From: Atriophallophorus winterbourni
Taxonomy: Eukaryota > Platyhelminthes > Trematoda > Plagiorchiida > Microphallidae
Direction of reading: 5' to 3'
Assembly (NCBI GenBank): GCA_013407085.1
Contig: JACCGJ010008482.1
Span: forward strand, 1 to 64,000
DNA length: 64,000 nt
This document shows, one piece after another, positions 13,790 to 26,529 of the stretch (the stretch's first letter is position 1; each line of letters opens with the position of its first letter). A model generated the notes under the pieces. That model was not told where the DNA came from. It ran no database searches and was given only the letters and a program-made list of their open reading frames with translations. The position numbers and the translations under genes were made by a program.

Positions 13790-15480
13790 CTGGAGATATA
13801 AATAAGTCAGTATAATCAGAGTTCCTAATTAGAGTCGAGAACTTTGTGCGATCAACACAAAGACACTCATTATCTGTGCTGATGAGTGTCCTATTCTTAA
13901 AAAAGATGAAGTTGGCGCGTAACAAATTTATGATCACATCCAGAAACGGGCGTTATGACTTTCACATTACTAAGATTACGACCTATCGCGAAAAAAGGTA
14001 TAGAAGGCTTGACTGCCCTGTAGGTTATTCTACAGCTTGGGGGTAACCTAATAGGTTGATCGCTTCGAAAAATAGATAATTTACTAGAAATGTGGGGGGT
14101 GTTCCAGCATGTATAGGGCATGTTGGAATAAACAGCTATAAGTTTATTTTTATGAGGGCTAAGAGAAAATTCAATATAAGCATTTTTAATCTTACCAATA
14201 ATAGGTGAGGATGGAGGAGGTGAGTTGCGAATACAACCGAAACGGGCCTCCAGGTGAAGGTAGAGCGATCCATATCGTACAAGAAATATCATCCAGTGTA
14301 GAATAATAATGAAGTATGGCAGGATATCGTTAGTAATATATATGATGCAACCACCACTAAGAGTGCAGCACCGATGTTTACGAAAAATATTATAATTTGG
14401 TAGGAAAAGTTTAGCGTCTGCATTTTTAATCAGTCGTCCAAGTTTCCGTGATTAGGAGTACATCATTCCGATTTAGCAGACCGGCAAAATGGAAGATCAG
14501 ACATGATATAGTAAGTATCTCGCGATAAACAAAAGATGGGGGGTAGGGGACGTAAAAAGTGAGACAATAATGATAGGTACCGGAGATTTGCAATTAGGTG
14601 GTTCTACATTCCTGTAGTATAAGTAGAAACTCCAATGGAATATTTACGGCTGCCATTAGTATGGGTGAAACTAACTAGGGGCGAATGAAGGATATAAATG
14701 TGTAGCACGGTTTGGGGAAGTGGAAATTTCCATTGGGTTTGTTTGGCGTAAATTAGAAGTTTGGAGGTTTTTAAGAATATGAGGAAAGTTAAAGTTTCGA
14801 TTTAATCTAAAGTTTTGTCTCTGCCACCATGCTTCGTGGATTGAATGTTGGACCACCGTGCAGAAGGCTTAATTAAACCGTTATTTGGAGGGCCATAATA
14901 ATTGAACGTGGGAGCCTGAATATGTAATTAGAGAGGCTTTTCATGGAATAAAATCAATTACTGTTTTTAAAAGAGTAATTCCTATAAGGCTTAATACTTG
15001 GCGGTTGGATAGGAAGTGGTGCTATTGCTCTAAACATTAGAGGTTTACATATGCCGTTATCCTTAATTTGTGTGCGAGGGACAGTTTGTAGGTTAGGTAT
15101 GACCTGGTTTACAACAGGCGATCCGGTGACTACGCTGATAGCCACATTTTCAGGCAGTACACTTATATTAGACGGATTACAACTGTTGTTGTTAGAAGAC
15201 AGAGATTCAGTGTCTCCTGTCATAGGCGTGTGAATTTTGCGGGTGAATTTACGTTGTAAGGGCGTGTTTTCACGTTGGAGCAATACATTCGCGAATCGTG
15301 TGACAGAAGCAAGTACATGCTTGTTTTTTTTGAAATGAGAAAAGAATATTCCTAGTACACGAATTTAATGAGGAAGTGGGTGCGTAAATCAATAGATGAC
15401 TTAGGAAGCCTGGTGAGTGTAGGTGATTCAGCCGAAGGCGGTAATGAAAAAGAATTGACCGTTTGAGTTCATCCAACGGC
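13790..15480 (-). pseudogene. CR1-like LINE (family C), ORF1 remnant and endonuclease
   Basis: This is the best preserved family C copy. On the minus strand 14,292-13,897 is open for 131 codons and matches the C-terminal half of a LINE endonuclease: SLSPHKNKLI precedes a mutated GDFN position (YSNMPYTCWN), and the end reads KVITPVSGCDHKF, corresponding to the SDH catalytic motif with S changed to C. The N-terminal half of the domain lies at 14,480-14,300 in other frames. The segment 15,283-14,954 is open for 109 codons and is probably ORF1 remnant; it has no recognisable zinc finger. No RT follows: R5 begins where RT would be expected. Confidence 0.65.
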
Positions 15481-16364
15481 TATTTATCAGCTCTGGTTCT
15501 CCGTTGCTCAATTTTGGAGGTTAGAGGCACTATGAAGCGTCCAAAGAACGAAATTGTAACAAACTCTCAAAGTCATATTTGTTGTGAAATGTTTTCAGCT
15601 TACGTGCCATTTGTCAGTAGTTCAAATGCAAAATACCTACATACAGGTCGTTCAAATGACATGATTATTCTTTTATCGAGAACGGTAACTTAAACGGCTA
15701 AGGTCTTATAAATCGTTTCCCATGGATCAGCCATCACTTGAGTAGTTATAAGTGATATCGATATGAAGTAGATTTTTCAGCAAAGTATTGGTAACCGGTT
15801 GTTTGAAATTCTAGAGTAATAGAACCACTTGCTAGCAGAATTCACCCGATTTTCCGGCACACAATCGTCTTCACATTACTGACCATGATTCTCTTATCCT
15901 TTCCGGTTAACCGAATTATATCAAAGGAGCAAAACGAGGGGAGAAATGATAAGGCTGAAGAATTATAATTATTAGCCGAAACGCAAACGAACCCGCAACT
16001 GAATACGTAAGCTTGTATTTACATTAATCCTTTTTCATATTCTATTATATTGTTAATTTTTTATTAGAATTTTACACTTATTATATCGTTACAAGCACAG
16101 TATAAACCTAAATCCTACACCTATCTCTCATTGAGGTCTTGTCATCTCCTGCCTCTGGCTACATCAAGATATCAATTTGAGAGTAAAAGAATACGACTAA
16201 TACAATTATCACAGAAACAAAACCTGCTGTTCAACACATTTCAACATTTTTCCATCCATTGGCTTTCTTAACATAATACAGTAAATTAGACATAGGGCGT
16301 TCATATGCTAAAATGATGTGGTATATGTTGATACGCGTGGAATGTTGCACACTTTGGTGGTTGT

Positions 16365-16640
16365 ACAAACGTTCAAGTTTGTTTGAATTTTATATATAAG
16401 CAAAAGCAAATTTAATAAGTGGGATTTCTTACAAACCAAATGTGAACAGGCTTGATATCCAAGAAGTTTAGGCTAAATATTCAGGTTGCCTGTAGCAACG
16501 CCCGTAGGAATGGCAGGACTAGTAAATTATATCCACGAGTATCAATTCTGTTATGCGGCCTCAAAACGCTATGATGGAGTAAGTCTATATGTAAAATAAC
16601 ATGTGAAATAAACTTGGTAATAGCCCATACCAAATTTCAC
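16365..16640 (+). repeat. Local direct duplicate, left copy
   Basis: Matches 18,005-18,245 over about 240 bp with scattered differences, starting at the ACGTTCAAGTTTGTTTG segment. Together the two copies flank a 1.4-kb interval that contains a minus-strand R5 copy. Confidence 0.8.
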
Positions 16641-17029
16641 GTTTTAAAACATATTCTATTGAGACTGCGAATTCTGAAGTAGTGCTCTTTATAAAAATGT
16701 TTCGGGAGAAAGTTAGAATTAAAATATATATTGTTGAGGCTTCAAAAAGCGGTCGGTTTGAACCTCGCCAAGTGTCTTCCTCTCACGATCTTCTATATCT
16801 GGCAACCTTACCCTATACATGGTTTTACACTAATAAATCTCAACATCGACATCCCTGATATTTTCTATATAATGTATATATAATGTATATTGCTGTCGTA
16901 TTTTGTATAAGGCCTATTAATGTCATGTTTTTATACAAATGTGCAAAATAATAATAACTACAAGAAAATAAAAAACGCAAAAACTGCAAAACATTATGTT
17001 TTTATTGTAAATTCTTATTTTTTGAATGA

Positions 17030-17705
17030 TTTACTATTTTACTTCGATGACCTCTCACCATGCTGGTGAATAGAATAGCTTTCATTATATTTTAGTATCT
17101 TCGAATACCGAACCGTCAGTGAAACTGGCCCGAAATCTGTCCCAACGAGATTTGTCCCTTATGCGATTCACTCTCATGCAGATAATGAAATTCCGACTGG
17201 TGAACAAATTTTGTTTCGATTCATCTACAATTCTTTTGAAGTATTGTATCACACAGCGTTAGTCCACTCATGCTATTTATACCATGACTTCTATCATACC
17301 CCATAATTTCTTAGATTTTCTCATTTCGATGGATTTATGTTTCCATTTTAAACTTTTCAACCAAACTTTTCTCAAAAACGTCAATTTATGCATAAATAAT
17401 TTGTTAATCAATTTTTATGTTAATTCGATTACAATTCGCGCCACGTTTTCCATAATTACCTACCATTTATGATCTCTTTTTTTCGAATCCTTGCCATTGG
17501 TAAATATTGACAAAAATTAAATGAGACTCTGTTGTCATTAGAAACTAAGAATTTTTTTCCTTTATTGAGCGAAAAAAAATGTTTAAAAATCCTGCTCAAT
17601 TCTGCCATTTGCACTTCTCTATTTACTCTTGCTGTTCAAATTTTGATAAACCGATCATGTATTGCACGCCTTGGATATCCAAGAATATATGTATATATAA
17701 TATCG
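17030..17705 (-). repeat. R5 repeat, inverted extra copy in unit 2
   Basis: Reverse complement of 27,505-28,200, sharing the TTGGATATCCA variant near its start. It carries no LINE D end, unlike the R5 copy at 12,985. Confidence 0.65.
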
Positions 17706-18004
17706 TATATATTTATTTATTTTTGCATTTGCTACACATGTTACCCTCAAAATACTCGAAATCATCTCGAAACCCAATAAGAGCCACGCCAACATTGAAT
17801 AATTGTTCAGTCGTGTAATACTTTAATTTGACTACTGTGTTATACAAATTACACAATTTGGAGACTAAGTTCAAAACCATCGAGTACAAAATGTATCGCG
17901 CCTTTTGACGTCAATAGAACGTTTCGCAATCTTTTTTGACCAAAACTATTATGTTGACTTTGATCTGCTTCAGCACACAGGACGATTCACTATCGTTCCC
18001 CGGA

Positions 18005-18245
18005 CGATATATTTACAAACGTTCAAGTTTGTTTGGCTTTTATATATAAGCAAAAGCAAATTTATTTGGTGCGAGTTCTCACAAACCAAAAATAACCGGC
18101 TCGATATCCAAGAAATTTGGACTAAAATTTCAGGTTGCCTGTAGCAACGCCCGTACGAATGAAAGGACTACTAAATTATATTCACGAGTATCGATTATGT
18201 TGTGCGGCCTCAAAACGCTATGATAGAGTATGTCCATGTGTGAAA
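18005..18245 (+). repeat. Local direct duplicate, right copy
   Basis: Partner of 16,365-16,640. This copy is continuous with the normal unit end (compare 8,000-8,245), so the left copy is the additional one. Confidence 0.8.
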
Positions 18246-21200
18246 TAGCATTATATATATGAATGGAAACGAGAACACAGTGCTAACAGACACTTATAAT
18301 AAAAACAATTATTGGGTGCAGTGATAATAATAGTTAAATCTGGTTAGACGAATCACAACCACGCATACGTGATTCCTTTAAAACGATCGTTGGTTTTTCT
18401 GTTTTCTGTTGAATTTAATTGGAAGTTAACTACTTAAACAAAAATCCGATTTATGGTTTTTCTATTACCGAATTGATGAAATAAATTGTCAATAAAAAAA
18501 TGAAGTTCAATGAAAGTTGTTGAGGAACAATAGGAAATCGCACGTTTCATCGTACTTACAAATTGTCGTGATTATCAATGCGACTGTTTATGTCTCGGTG
18601 CAGTAAATATATACCGGTATTCAAGTGAATGTAACCTCTGAGTAACAAGTGAACCAGAGAAGTAGATCCAATTATAACTCACAACAGCTGTAAGTCTAAA
18701 CACTTTCGTAACTCGCATTTTATATATCCGAATTTCGTTCAGTAGTGAGAATTACACATGGCCATAAATAAATAAATACGAATCGATGATAACCAGAGCA
18801 TAATATTTGTGTAAGGATAGTTCACTGAAATATGTATGATTACGTAGATAGGCTTCACAATCCAATGCCCATGGAGTTGATTTGGATCTGATCAACGTTT
18901 TGCTCCAAAATGACACAAATTCATGAGAGAAGAATCTGTGATTAAAATTTGGTGCAAATTTGGTGCAAACTACATAAGTACAACAGTGGTTTGCAATATG
19001 AATAAAACATCCTGTAATGTCTTTTAATTTTCGTTAGTCCACTTAAACGTTGTAGCATTCATTAACGTAAACAATGAATTAGCAACTGTTGCAACATCTC
19101 GAATGAATTTAGAATAATATTGTAACACTCCATTACCGATTTAATGTCACTAAAAGTATTTGGCGATTTCATTTTCACTAGAGGTTTAAGACCATTCTGG
19201 TCTAGATAATGTTCTTTAGAAGATACAGGATATCCAATACAATCAATCTAATCTATAGAATTGATGCATTTCCGCTTAAAAGACATTCGATGATTGATAT
19301 CTGTGGAAAAACATAACACATCAGTTTCTATCAGTAGATGTTCCCAACAATAACTTTACACACAACACATTTATACATTCATATTGTCATCTGATATTGA
19401 GAATTTTGTTCTAACAAACGGTATATTCCTTTTCATTATTAAATGTGAAAAAGTTTTGAAAATTTCGCTCGCTTCGGTCATTTAAACTATCGATTTTGCA
19501 TTGTGGTACATATTTTGATAACTTGATAATATATTGCATAGCTTCAATGACCAAGAATATATTATCATTATCATTCTATCAGCCATGTTTGAACGGATTC
19601 AATGAAGTTGCCGAGATTAGTGAACTGTAGCATATTGCGTTTTTAAGCCGCGAAAATAATCGAAACTTCCGAATATGATTTACTAATCCTGCCATTCTAA
19701 CGGAGGTTGCTATACGCAAACTGACTTTTTAGTCTACCTTTCTTGGATATCAAGCCTGTCTACTTCTGATTTGTAAGTAGACTTGCCAAATAAATTTGTT
19801 TTTGCTAATATACACAACCCACACAACCTTGAACGGTTGTAAAAATATCGTCAGTTCATCAAGGCAACGATATTGAAACGTCCTTCGCAGATTAGAGTCA
19901 ACATCATAGTTGGGGTCACAATGGATTGCTGAATGTTCTAGTTACGTAAAAAGGCGCGACAGATTGCTGATTTTATCGATATCATTTCGAATATTTAGAG
20001 AGTACCTTATACAGCGAATGCAAGTATAAATAAATATATACTTTATCCCGAACCATAATTTCAAAGAACCCTACTTCACAAATCGAGTGGCACAAGAAAA
20101 TAGTTGAAAACCCTAAATTTGGCATGACTATTCAAAAGTACATCAGAACTGATTCGAAGAGAGATGGATAAAAAATATCACCAACTTCAGCTAGCATTAG
20201 GAATGCAACAAAATCATAAAGTGATATCTCAAAACGTAAACAACCCAAAGAAGCGAAAACCCTGTGGTTTCCAATCATTTAAATTAATTAAATTTATTTA
20301 ACTGTCTCAAAGCAACCATAAGAACAATCATAGGATGGTAAAAGTTGTGAGTTTATAAAAATGATATAATTCAAGTGTATAAACCAGGAAAGAAATTAGA
20401 TCGACCAGCATATAAGTGTTCGCGAAACGATCAATTCAATAATAACTAATTAAACGTTTTACATTATGCACAATCATCTAAGATGCAACATTACACTCGC
20501 CTCAATACATAACACAACTTTATAGCATTAGATCGGTCCATAAAATGTGGGCATGTCTTATTTACTACCTTAGGTCAAGAAAGCCGATGGCTGGAAAAAA
20601 TCTGAAATTTGTTAAACAGCAAATTTTGTTTAGGCGAAAATTGTATTCGTCGTATTGTTTTACTCTCAAATTTATATCGCGATGTAGCCAAAGGCAGGAG
20701 ATGACAACACCTGGAAGGGAGATAAGTGTAGCTTTTAGGTTTACACTTTGCTTGTAACGGTATACTGAACGTAATATTCTATCAATATATATTAACAATA
20801 TAATAGAATATGGAGAAGAGATTAATGTAATTACAAGCTTACGCATTCAGTTATGGGTTCGTTTTGCGTTTCCGCTAACAATTATAATTTTTCAGGCGTA
20901 CGGTTTAATCCATCGTATTGCTCCTTTGATATACTTCAGAGCAATAAGGTTGGCCAAAATGTATAATAGAATCAAGATTGGTAATGTGAAGACGATTGGG
21001 TACTGAAAAAACGAATGAATTCTGCCAGCAAGTGATTGAATTCCTCCAGTCTTAGTAACAACAGGTTACCTATAGTTTGCTGAACAAAATACGTGATATC
21101 GTACGCGCTCATAATTACCCATGTGATCCTTGATCCGTGCGAAGCGATTTATAAGACCTTAGCCAATCAAATAACCGTTTTCGAGAAGCGAGTTTACATA

Positions 21201-21301
21201 TGTCAATTGGACGACCCGTATGAAGATATTTTGCATTTGAACTACTGACAAATGACAAGTAGCCAGATATATTTTCACAGCACAGATAAATTTGAAAGTT
21301 T

Positions 21302-22205
21302 GTTGAAGAAGAAGAAGAAGAAGAAGAAGAAAAATGGCTTCATTCGAGTACACGCGATACAATTAATTCGACCACACGTAATAAAATGTACATTTAAAAA
21401 AAATACATGTCAAATAAAGATTGAATTTCTCAGTTCTTGCATACGGGACGATATGCTGACTACGCGTAGCTGGGAACGATCTGCAAGCCATATGGACCTC
21501 ATGCAGTGGGTGTGCATTATCAGACGGTATGACTCTGACCAATCTGTCACATTCACGGAAGTGGCGTTCGACGATCATATCACGAATTAACTCGGTAGAG
21601 GAAGAGCTCAATCTTGAAAATATTTTGATTTTTCTCTTGATTATCAAAAAATCCTTTTTAAAACGACCAGGAAATATTATATGGGATGCGTAGATTGAAA
21701 TGGGAACAGTGCAAGAAAAAACAAAACATCTAACTACATCAGGAGGAACAGCTAAAGAACTCAGACGTAAGGCGTAAAATGATAATTGATATTGCGAGCC
21801 ATGTAACTATGCCCCATAGTTCCGTAGATTTTAGGGAGTATTGACATCACACAGTGATCAGAATTTCCTATCGGCGAAGATTTACGGGCATGAAACATTT
21901 GTGGCGCATCAGTGATAGCGTAATCCAGGCAAGATTCAGAAAGCGTTGGAAAATGAACAATGTTCGAAACCGACAAAAGAGAAAACATAGAAAGATTAGC
22001 GTGATTTAGGACACCAGCAAGTAAGATCAAAGTGTTTTGGTAGGGAGCAAGTTCATTGAGCTTTTCATCAAAAAATGCACGAAAATTGTTAGCAGGACAG
22101 TTGGGGACGATATACACATTTAAATGAATAAATGAATGAAAGTTAGTTAGATAAATGCCGTGGTTTGCATTCAACAGCAAGACAGGAATCTTCTGGTTTA
22201 TCGAA
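21302..22205 (-). pseudogene. L2/Nimbus-like LINE, internally deleted copy
   Basis: On the minus strand 22,180-21,761 encodes 139 open codons of an L2-type endonuclease: VYIVPNCPANNF, then LLAGVLNHANL (the GDLN/GDFN catalytic motif with Asp changed to Val), SCLDYAIT, and IGNSDHCVM with the SDH motif kept. Next, 21,647-21,420 reads SDNAHPLHEVHMACRSF followed by YARTEKFNL, which fits the extreme C-terminus of L2-like ORF2 (HPLH... RT.R). The whole reverse transcriptase between them is missing. The insert ends in (TTC)n. It is absent from units 1 and 2, whose sequences run straight through the insertion site near 6,570 and 15,555. Clade placement is from memory of family motifs. Confidence 0.65.
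21305..21331 (+). repeat. (GAA)n tract
   Basis: Short GAA trinucleotide tract, read as (TTC)n on the minus strand, where it forms the 3' end of the L2-like LINE insertion. The sister insertion has a shorter tract at 34,637-34,653. Confidence 0.85.
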
Positions 22206-23116
22206 TGTAAATGTCGTTCCTTGGAGGCCTCGTAGCGTCTCTAACCTCGGAAATCGAGCAACGAATAATCAATGCAAAACATTAATCTTTGTTGTATAGC
22301 TGATAATAGCCGTTGGATGTAATCAAACGGTCAATCGTGTTCCATTACGGCCTTCCGGCTGGTTCAGCAACACTCACCAGGCTTACTTAATCATCTATTG
22401 CACGACGCACCCACTTCCGTATTAATTTGTAAACCATGATTATGCTTCTCAGATTTTAAAAAAAACAAGTTCTAGCTACTGTTCCATGATTCTCAAATGT
22501 TTGCTTAAACATGACAACACCTTAGACACCGGATCACCTGTTGTAACCGAAGGTCATCGCTAACACACAAACTGTCCCTTGGAAATTAAAAAATGAGATA
22601 TCATCTAGTATTGATTGCTACTCAAATATACCTGAAACGACACGATTATTCCAATAGCAAATCCTTGTATGATATTCATGCGAATGAACTGCTCTAACTG
22701 ACCACTGTTTACCGCTGTTCACGGACGTTTTACTTTCAACATAGTTAACGTGAATCTAAAAAAATATGTTTAAAAAGTGAGATTAAATTCTATTCTTTTC
22801 CCTATAACAATAAATAATTAACATGCTTCCAGTGGACCTAATGGTTTCTAAAACGTGTAAGTGATTGTTTACCTGAAATCTCATATTTATAGAAAATTAA
22901 AAAAACATATTTTGTGTCAACCGTTTACATTATTTTAATGAAAAGAAATTTTGATATCAATAACTTCAAACACAGATTACTTCCTGTCAAATCTTCGACT
23001 ATAAACGCAGTGAAATTCGATTATTATAATAACCACAACAGTAAACTATTGGGCTACTGTATTGAGAAACGTATGCTAAAAATATTGGCTCAATATCAGG
23101 ATGCTAAATTCTTTAT

Positions 23117-23664
23117 TTATGGTGAGAAATCATCAGACAGATTTACAATACCATGGAAAACACGTATAAAATTTCCTTCAATAGTAATTTCATTTCGAGC
23201 CCCATGTGGTTTGAATTTGGATTGAGAAATATTTTCGAATATGTTGTGGACTGCGTAGTAATCATGTATTACATTAATTAATAAATCAATTTTACTGACT
23301 TCTTCGATGGTGAATGACCATAACCGAATAACTGCTAGGTTCTCAAAGTTCCAGCCTAGGCTAACTAAGAATATTCGGAGTTTCACGTTTCTACTGAAGA
23401 TTTATTTACAAATAGCTTGATAAAATAATGTCCAACATGTAGATGACTGCGGTCGAATTTAATGCATCCCGCCGAAGGTAATTGCTCTGACAAACATTTT
23501 GCGAAGAAGACTTGAGCATAACATCGAGCGAAGTCATCAGATGTAGTCCTCAAAATATGGGCTAATACATCGGTTGTCTGAATAAAATTAACTCTCTCGG
23601 TTTGCACGAATATACTATGATAGAAGAACTTTGGCAGAATCCTGATCACATCCAACAGCTTCAA
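23117..23664 (-). pseudogene. Exon-like open blocks of unknown origin (copy in plus unit)
   Basis: Two adjoining open stretches on the minus strand, 23,664-23,383 (93 codons from the first possible start) and 23,386-23,117 (89 codons), in different frames and separated by one stop. The first contains a segment reading ILRTTSDDFARCYAQVFFAK and a CIKFDRSHLHVGHYF segment. I recognise neither. The reverse complement has a partner at 40,261-40,800 in which the first block differs at only four bases (one silent, three changing residues) while the second has acquired a stop. This could be a captured, decayed host gene; the pattern of changes gives no sign of protein-level selection. Confidence 0.35.
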
Positions 23665-24196
23665 ATCCTTTTCATATGAAAGTCACGTTTTTCGGACTAA
23701 TCTCCGGTGCAGCAGCGAGTTTCACACAACTGTCCACTTTCGATTGAGTCGCTGAAGTTTGAAACTGAATGTTCAAAAGTTTCTCTGTTCAATGGTTTAA
23801 TGCTTTGTCATTACCATAATAATCTATGTCTGAAGTGCTGATACAGTGCTAATCAGTTTTAGGAATATTTGGTTTCCTCTTCCGTCATACAGTGTTTTGT
23901 GCTACGAAGGAAACATTTGTTACATTGCGCGATATAGTCGCTTGTACATAGAAAGAAGTTCAATCAGGTTTCAGAATTCATACTCAAGTGATTGTTGCTG
24001 AAAATGTTTGGAACTGCCCAATTAATGGATTTTCCTTCAGCGTGAGGCATCATTTTTGACAAACATCTTTGTTGGTATTGAGAGTGAAGATGTGGGTAAC
24101 GATGCTAAGAATGCAATTCTCTTTCGTTGATGAACTCATGCTTGATTGAAATATCAGAATAACATCCAATCCTAATTTTAAATATAGATTCATAAA

Positions 24197-24454
24197 CTAA
24201 CCCGTCGAACGATTAACAAAAATTTGGAATCCAGCGCCAAACCTCAAAACATTATTATATTTTGTGGTCTCTCTCACCAAAAAATCGACTTGATTATAAA
24301 AGTTATAATTTGAAAACATTTTTTTCAATTTTTCGAAGGCACTCATACTTAGAGGGCATTGCCTAATGTAATGTTCTAAGTTGTTAACCGATAATACATT
24401 TAAATATGAAGTTTCCAAATTTTTCCAAAGTTTCAGCATTTCAACTGGCAACAT
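24197..24454 (-). pseudogene. Exon-like open block of unknown origin
   Basis: Eighty-five open codons on the minus strand containing LNVLSVNNLEHYIRQCPLS and NVLRFGAGFQIFVNRS. The inverted copy at 39,452-39,710 keeps about 95 percent of the bases by eye but has four in-frame stops, so at least that copy is dead. The order relative to 23,664-23,117 would suit two exons separated by about 530 bp on the minus strand, but the candidate splice sites are weak. No family recognised. Confidence 0.3.
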
Positions 24455-26529
24455 TTATTTTTCCATTACTTTGCCTATCCCTAATAAATTTAGCAATTGT
24501 CCCGAATCTGGATTAAGTAATTTTTGAATTTTGTGAACACCAGTTTATTGTTTTTATTATATATCGTTCAGTACGCAGATGCCCTCTTGTAAGTTTCCTA
24601 CGAAACGAATTTTCCGCGGCGCTCTAACGATTTGAGAAAGCACCATGATACTAAATGTTGTAAATTTATCATAATGACATGGCTTGCTTATGATAGTTTT
24701 CATTTCTCATTTATCTATTCGAACTGTACATGTTTAATGCTTTCTTCACACGTTGCTGTCATCTAAATGTGTTTTCCGAAATCTAAGGTATGGTTTAATT
24801 ACGAAATAACTAAAACGTGTGAATTTAGTATCGGTTATACATTTATCGATGTTAAATAATCAACTTATCAAAGTTTATTTTGAATTTTAAACAATGTGCT
24901 GTTTGAAATTGGAACACCGAATTAAAAACTCTACTTCTCATTTGCTGTAGCGCATCCAAATAAAACGATCATCAGTTGAATAAAGTGCGAATTTAACAAA
25001 ATGAACAGTCAATTACGAGAGTGACACTCTGTCCCAGGGCAATCACAAGGATTGACAGTTCTCTCATGGACGATGAAATTTTAACACTGACAGAATAATT
25101 ATGTTTTCACCAAATAAAATGCACGCAATTGCCTAGGTTTGCTTCGTTTACGGAAATTCAGTTGGTGATGTTTCTCATATAATACCATTCCTACTCATTG
25201 ATTAGCAATTTCAATTGAGAAATTTATTTTATCTGTTTCCAAAGTATGGGATGGCAAACGTTGTGAAAGCATAATAGCATTCAAAAAGCTCCCACCATCA
25301 TTTCCATTGATAATTCGTGCAGCCTAATTTGGAAAAAAAGTATATGAACCTTTTTCTCGGAAAATTTGCGGCGTTCGGCAACATACATATGACACACATT
25401 ACCCTAGCTTTCATCCGGCCTGTCTTTGGTCAATCAAGAATGGCACGGCAACCAGTTGTTGAATGAGAATGGAGATACTAGTGAATCATATTGAATTCTG
25501 GAAGAATATTACCCAATATTGCTATGTGTAACTAGGAAAGACTTTTGGTATAGGGAATGACAATCTCCAATGCATTACTCAGAGATCTTATTCCTTTTGG
25601 GACGGGTGGATATTAATTAAGTCATTCGAAGTATAATGCTTAAAGCAGTGAATAGTGTTTCGTTGTTTTCACAATTAACATAAGATTTTAAGACATGAAT
25701 TGTAAATTATTTTTTGTGAATAATGTTTAATGAAAATATTAAATTTTGTGATCATAACCACCGAAGAAGGTGTAAATTTATCGCATTATTTTTTATCAGG
25801 GAATAACCAAACGTCATATTATGCGCATAATCAAAGAGTTAATGTTTACGAGATTGATGTGTGTGATGTGAATAAACGTTTTGCCGCATAAAAATATCAG
25901 AAATCTGAACAGACAACTCAGTGGATGATGCTAATTATACTTTAATATAATTATTGTAAACATTTTCTATCCCAGCATCCAATAGAACCACAAGTTCTTC
26001 AGTGATATTAATCGCAATATCAAATCAAAACAAAGCGGTTTTTGAACATTTTGAAAACTTGGCAAGGATGGGTGTTCAATTGTATGTTTCTTAATGTAAG
26101 GAAAAATGTATAATGTGATCGGCTATACTGCATATCAGCCAAAGCTAACAAAAAATCACGTTTTCATCATTATTATTATTATTGTGCCGCAAAGATTTTG
26201 TATAAAATGTGTTATGGTGTCTGAAATCATGAAAGATAAATTTGTCAATTTATTTTTGGAACAACACAAAGAAGATATTTCAGAAATAATATTTATTAAC
26301 GGTGAGGAGGCATATCACAGGGGACCCGTACAATATATTTGTGAAGGCGAAAGCTTTCTGGGGCAAAGATTAATCTTAGGCCTTCTAAGAAATTAACATT
26401 CTCAAGCCACGGTTTCAAATTTGTTTTTGAAACTGACCTCAAAAGGGCGATGTCCTCGAGCATAGCGGTGGAGTTATACATTTGTGAGTCTGGATATGCT
26501 GAGTTAACAAATTTCAATTCAAACTAAAA

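Larger units (their letters stand above)
8453..19385 (+). repeat. Composite repeat unit, copy 2
   Basis: Follows copy 1 head to tail; the copy 1 end passes directly into the copy 2 start near 8,445-8,453. It contains the variable block (about 9,400-10,625, strongly decayed), LINE D (12,465-12,990), R5, LINE C and the 18,000-18,465 end segment. It continues to about 19,385 with sequence absent from copy 1 but present inverted at 31,760-32,640 in copy 3. A minus-strand R5 copy sits inside a local duplication at 16,365-18,245. No intact ORF is present. Confidence 0.85.
19386..22580 (-). repeat. Composite unit, partial inverted copy
   Basis: Runs in inverted order relative to copies 1 and 2: an R5 piece and the last codons of LINE D (19,386-19,625), then the reverse complement of about 8,200 down to 6,600 (19,625-21,300), the L2-like insertion (21,302-22,205), then LINE C sequence in plus orientation (22,210-22,575). 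It is a direct repeat of 32,900-35,520. At 22,580 the sequence switches abruptly to plus-oriented unit sequence. Confidence 0.75.

Noticed and set aside
13875..13905. CTGATGAGTGTCC resembling a hammerhead start
   Set aside because: No stem II partner and no GAAA follow at the required place; it lies in decayed LINE C sequence.
21252..21590. 112-codon frame with a run of nine lysines
   Set aside because: The lysines are the (GAA)n tract read in frame; the rest is the antisense of an L2-like LINE end.
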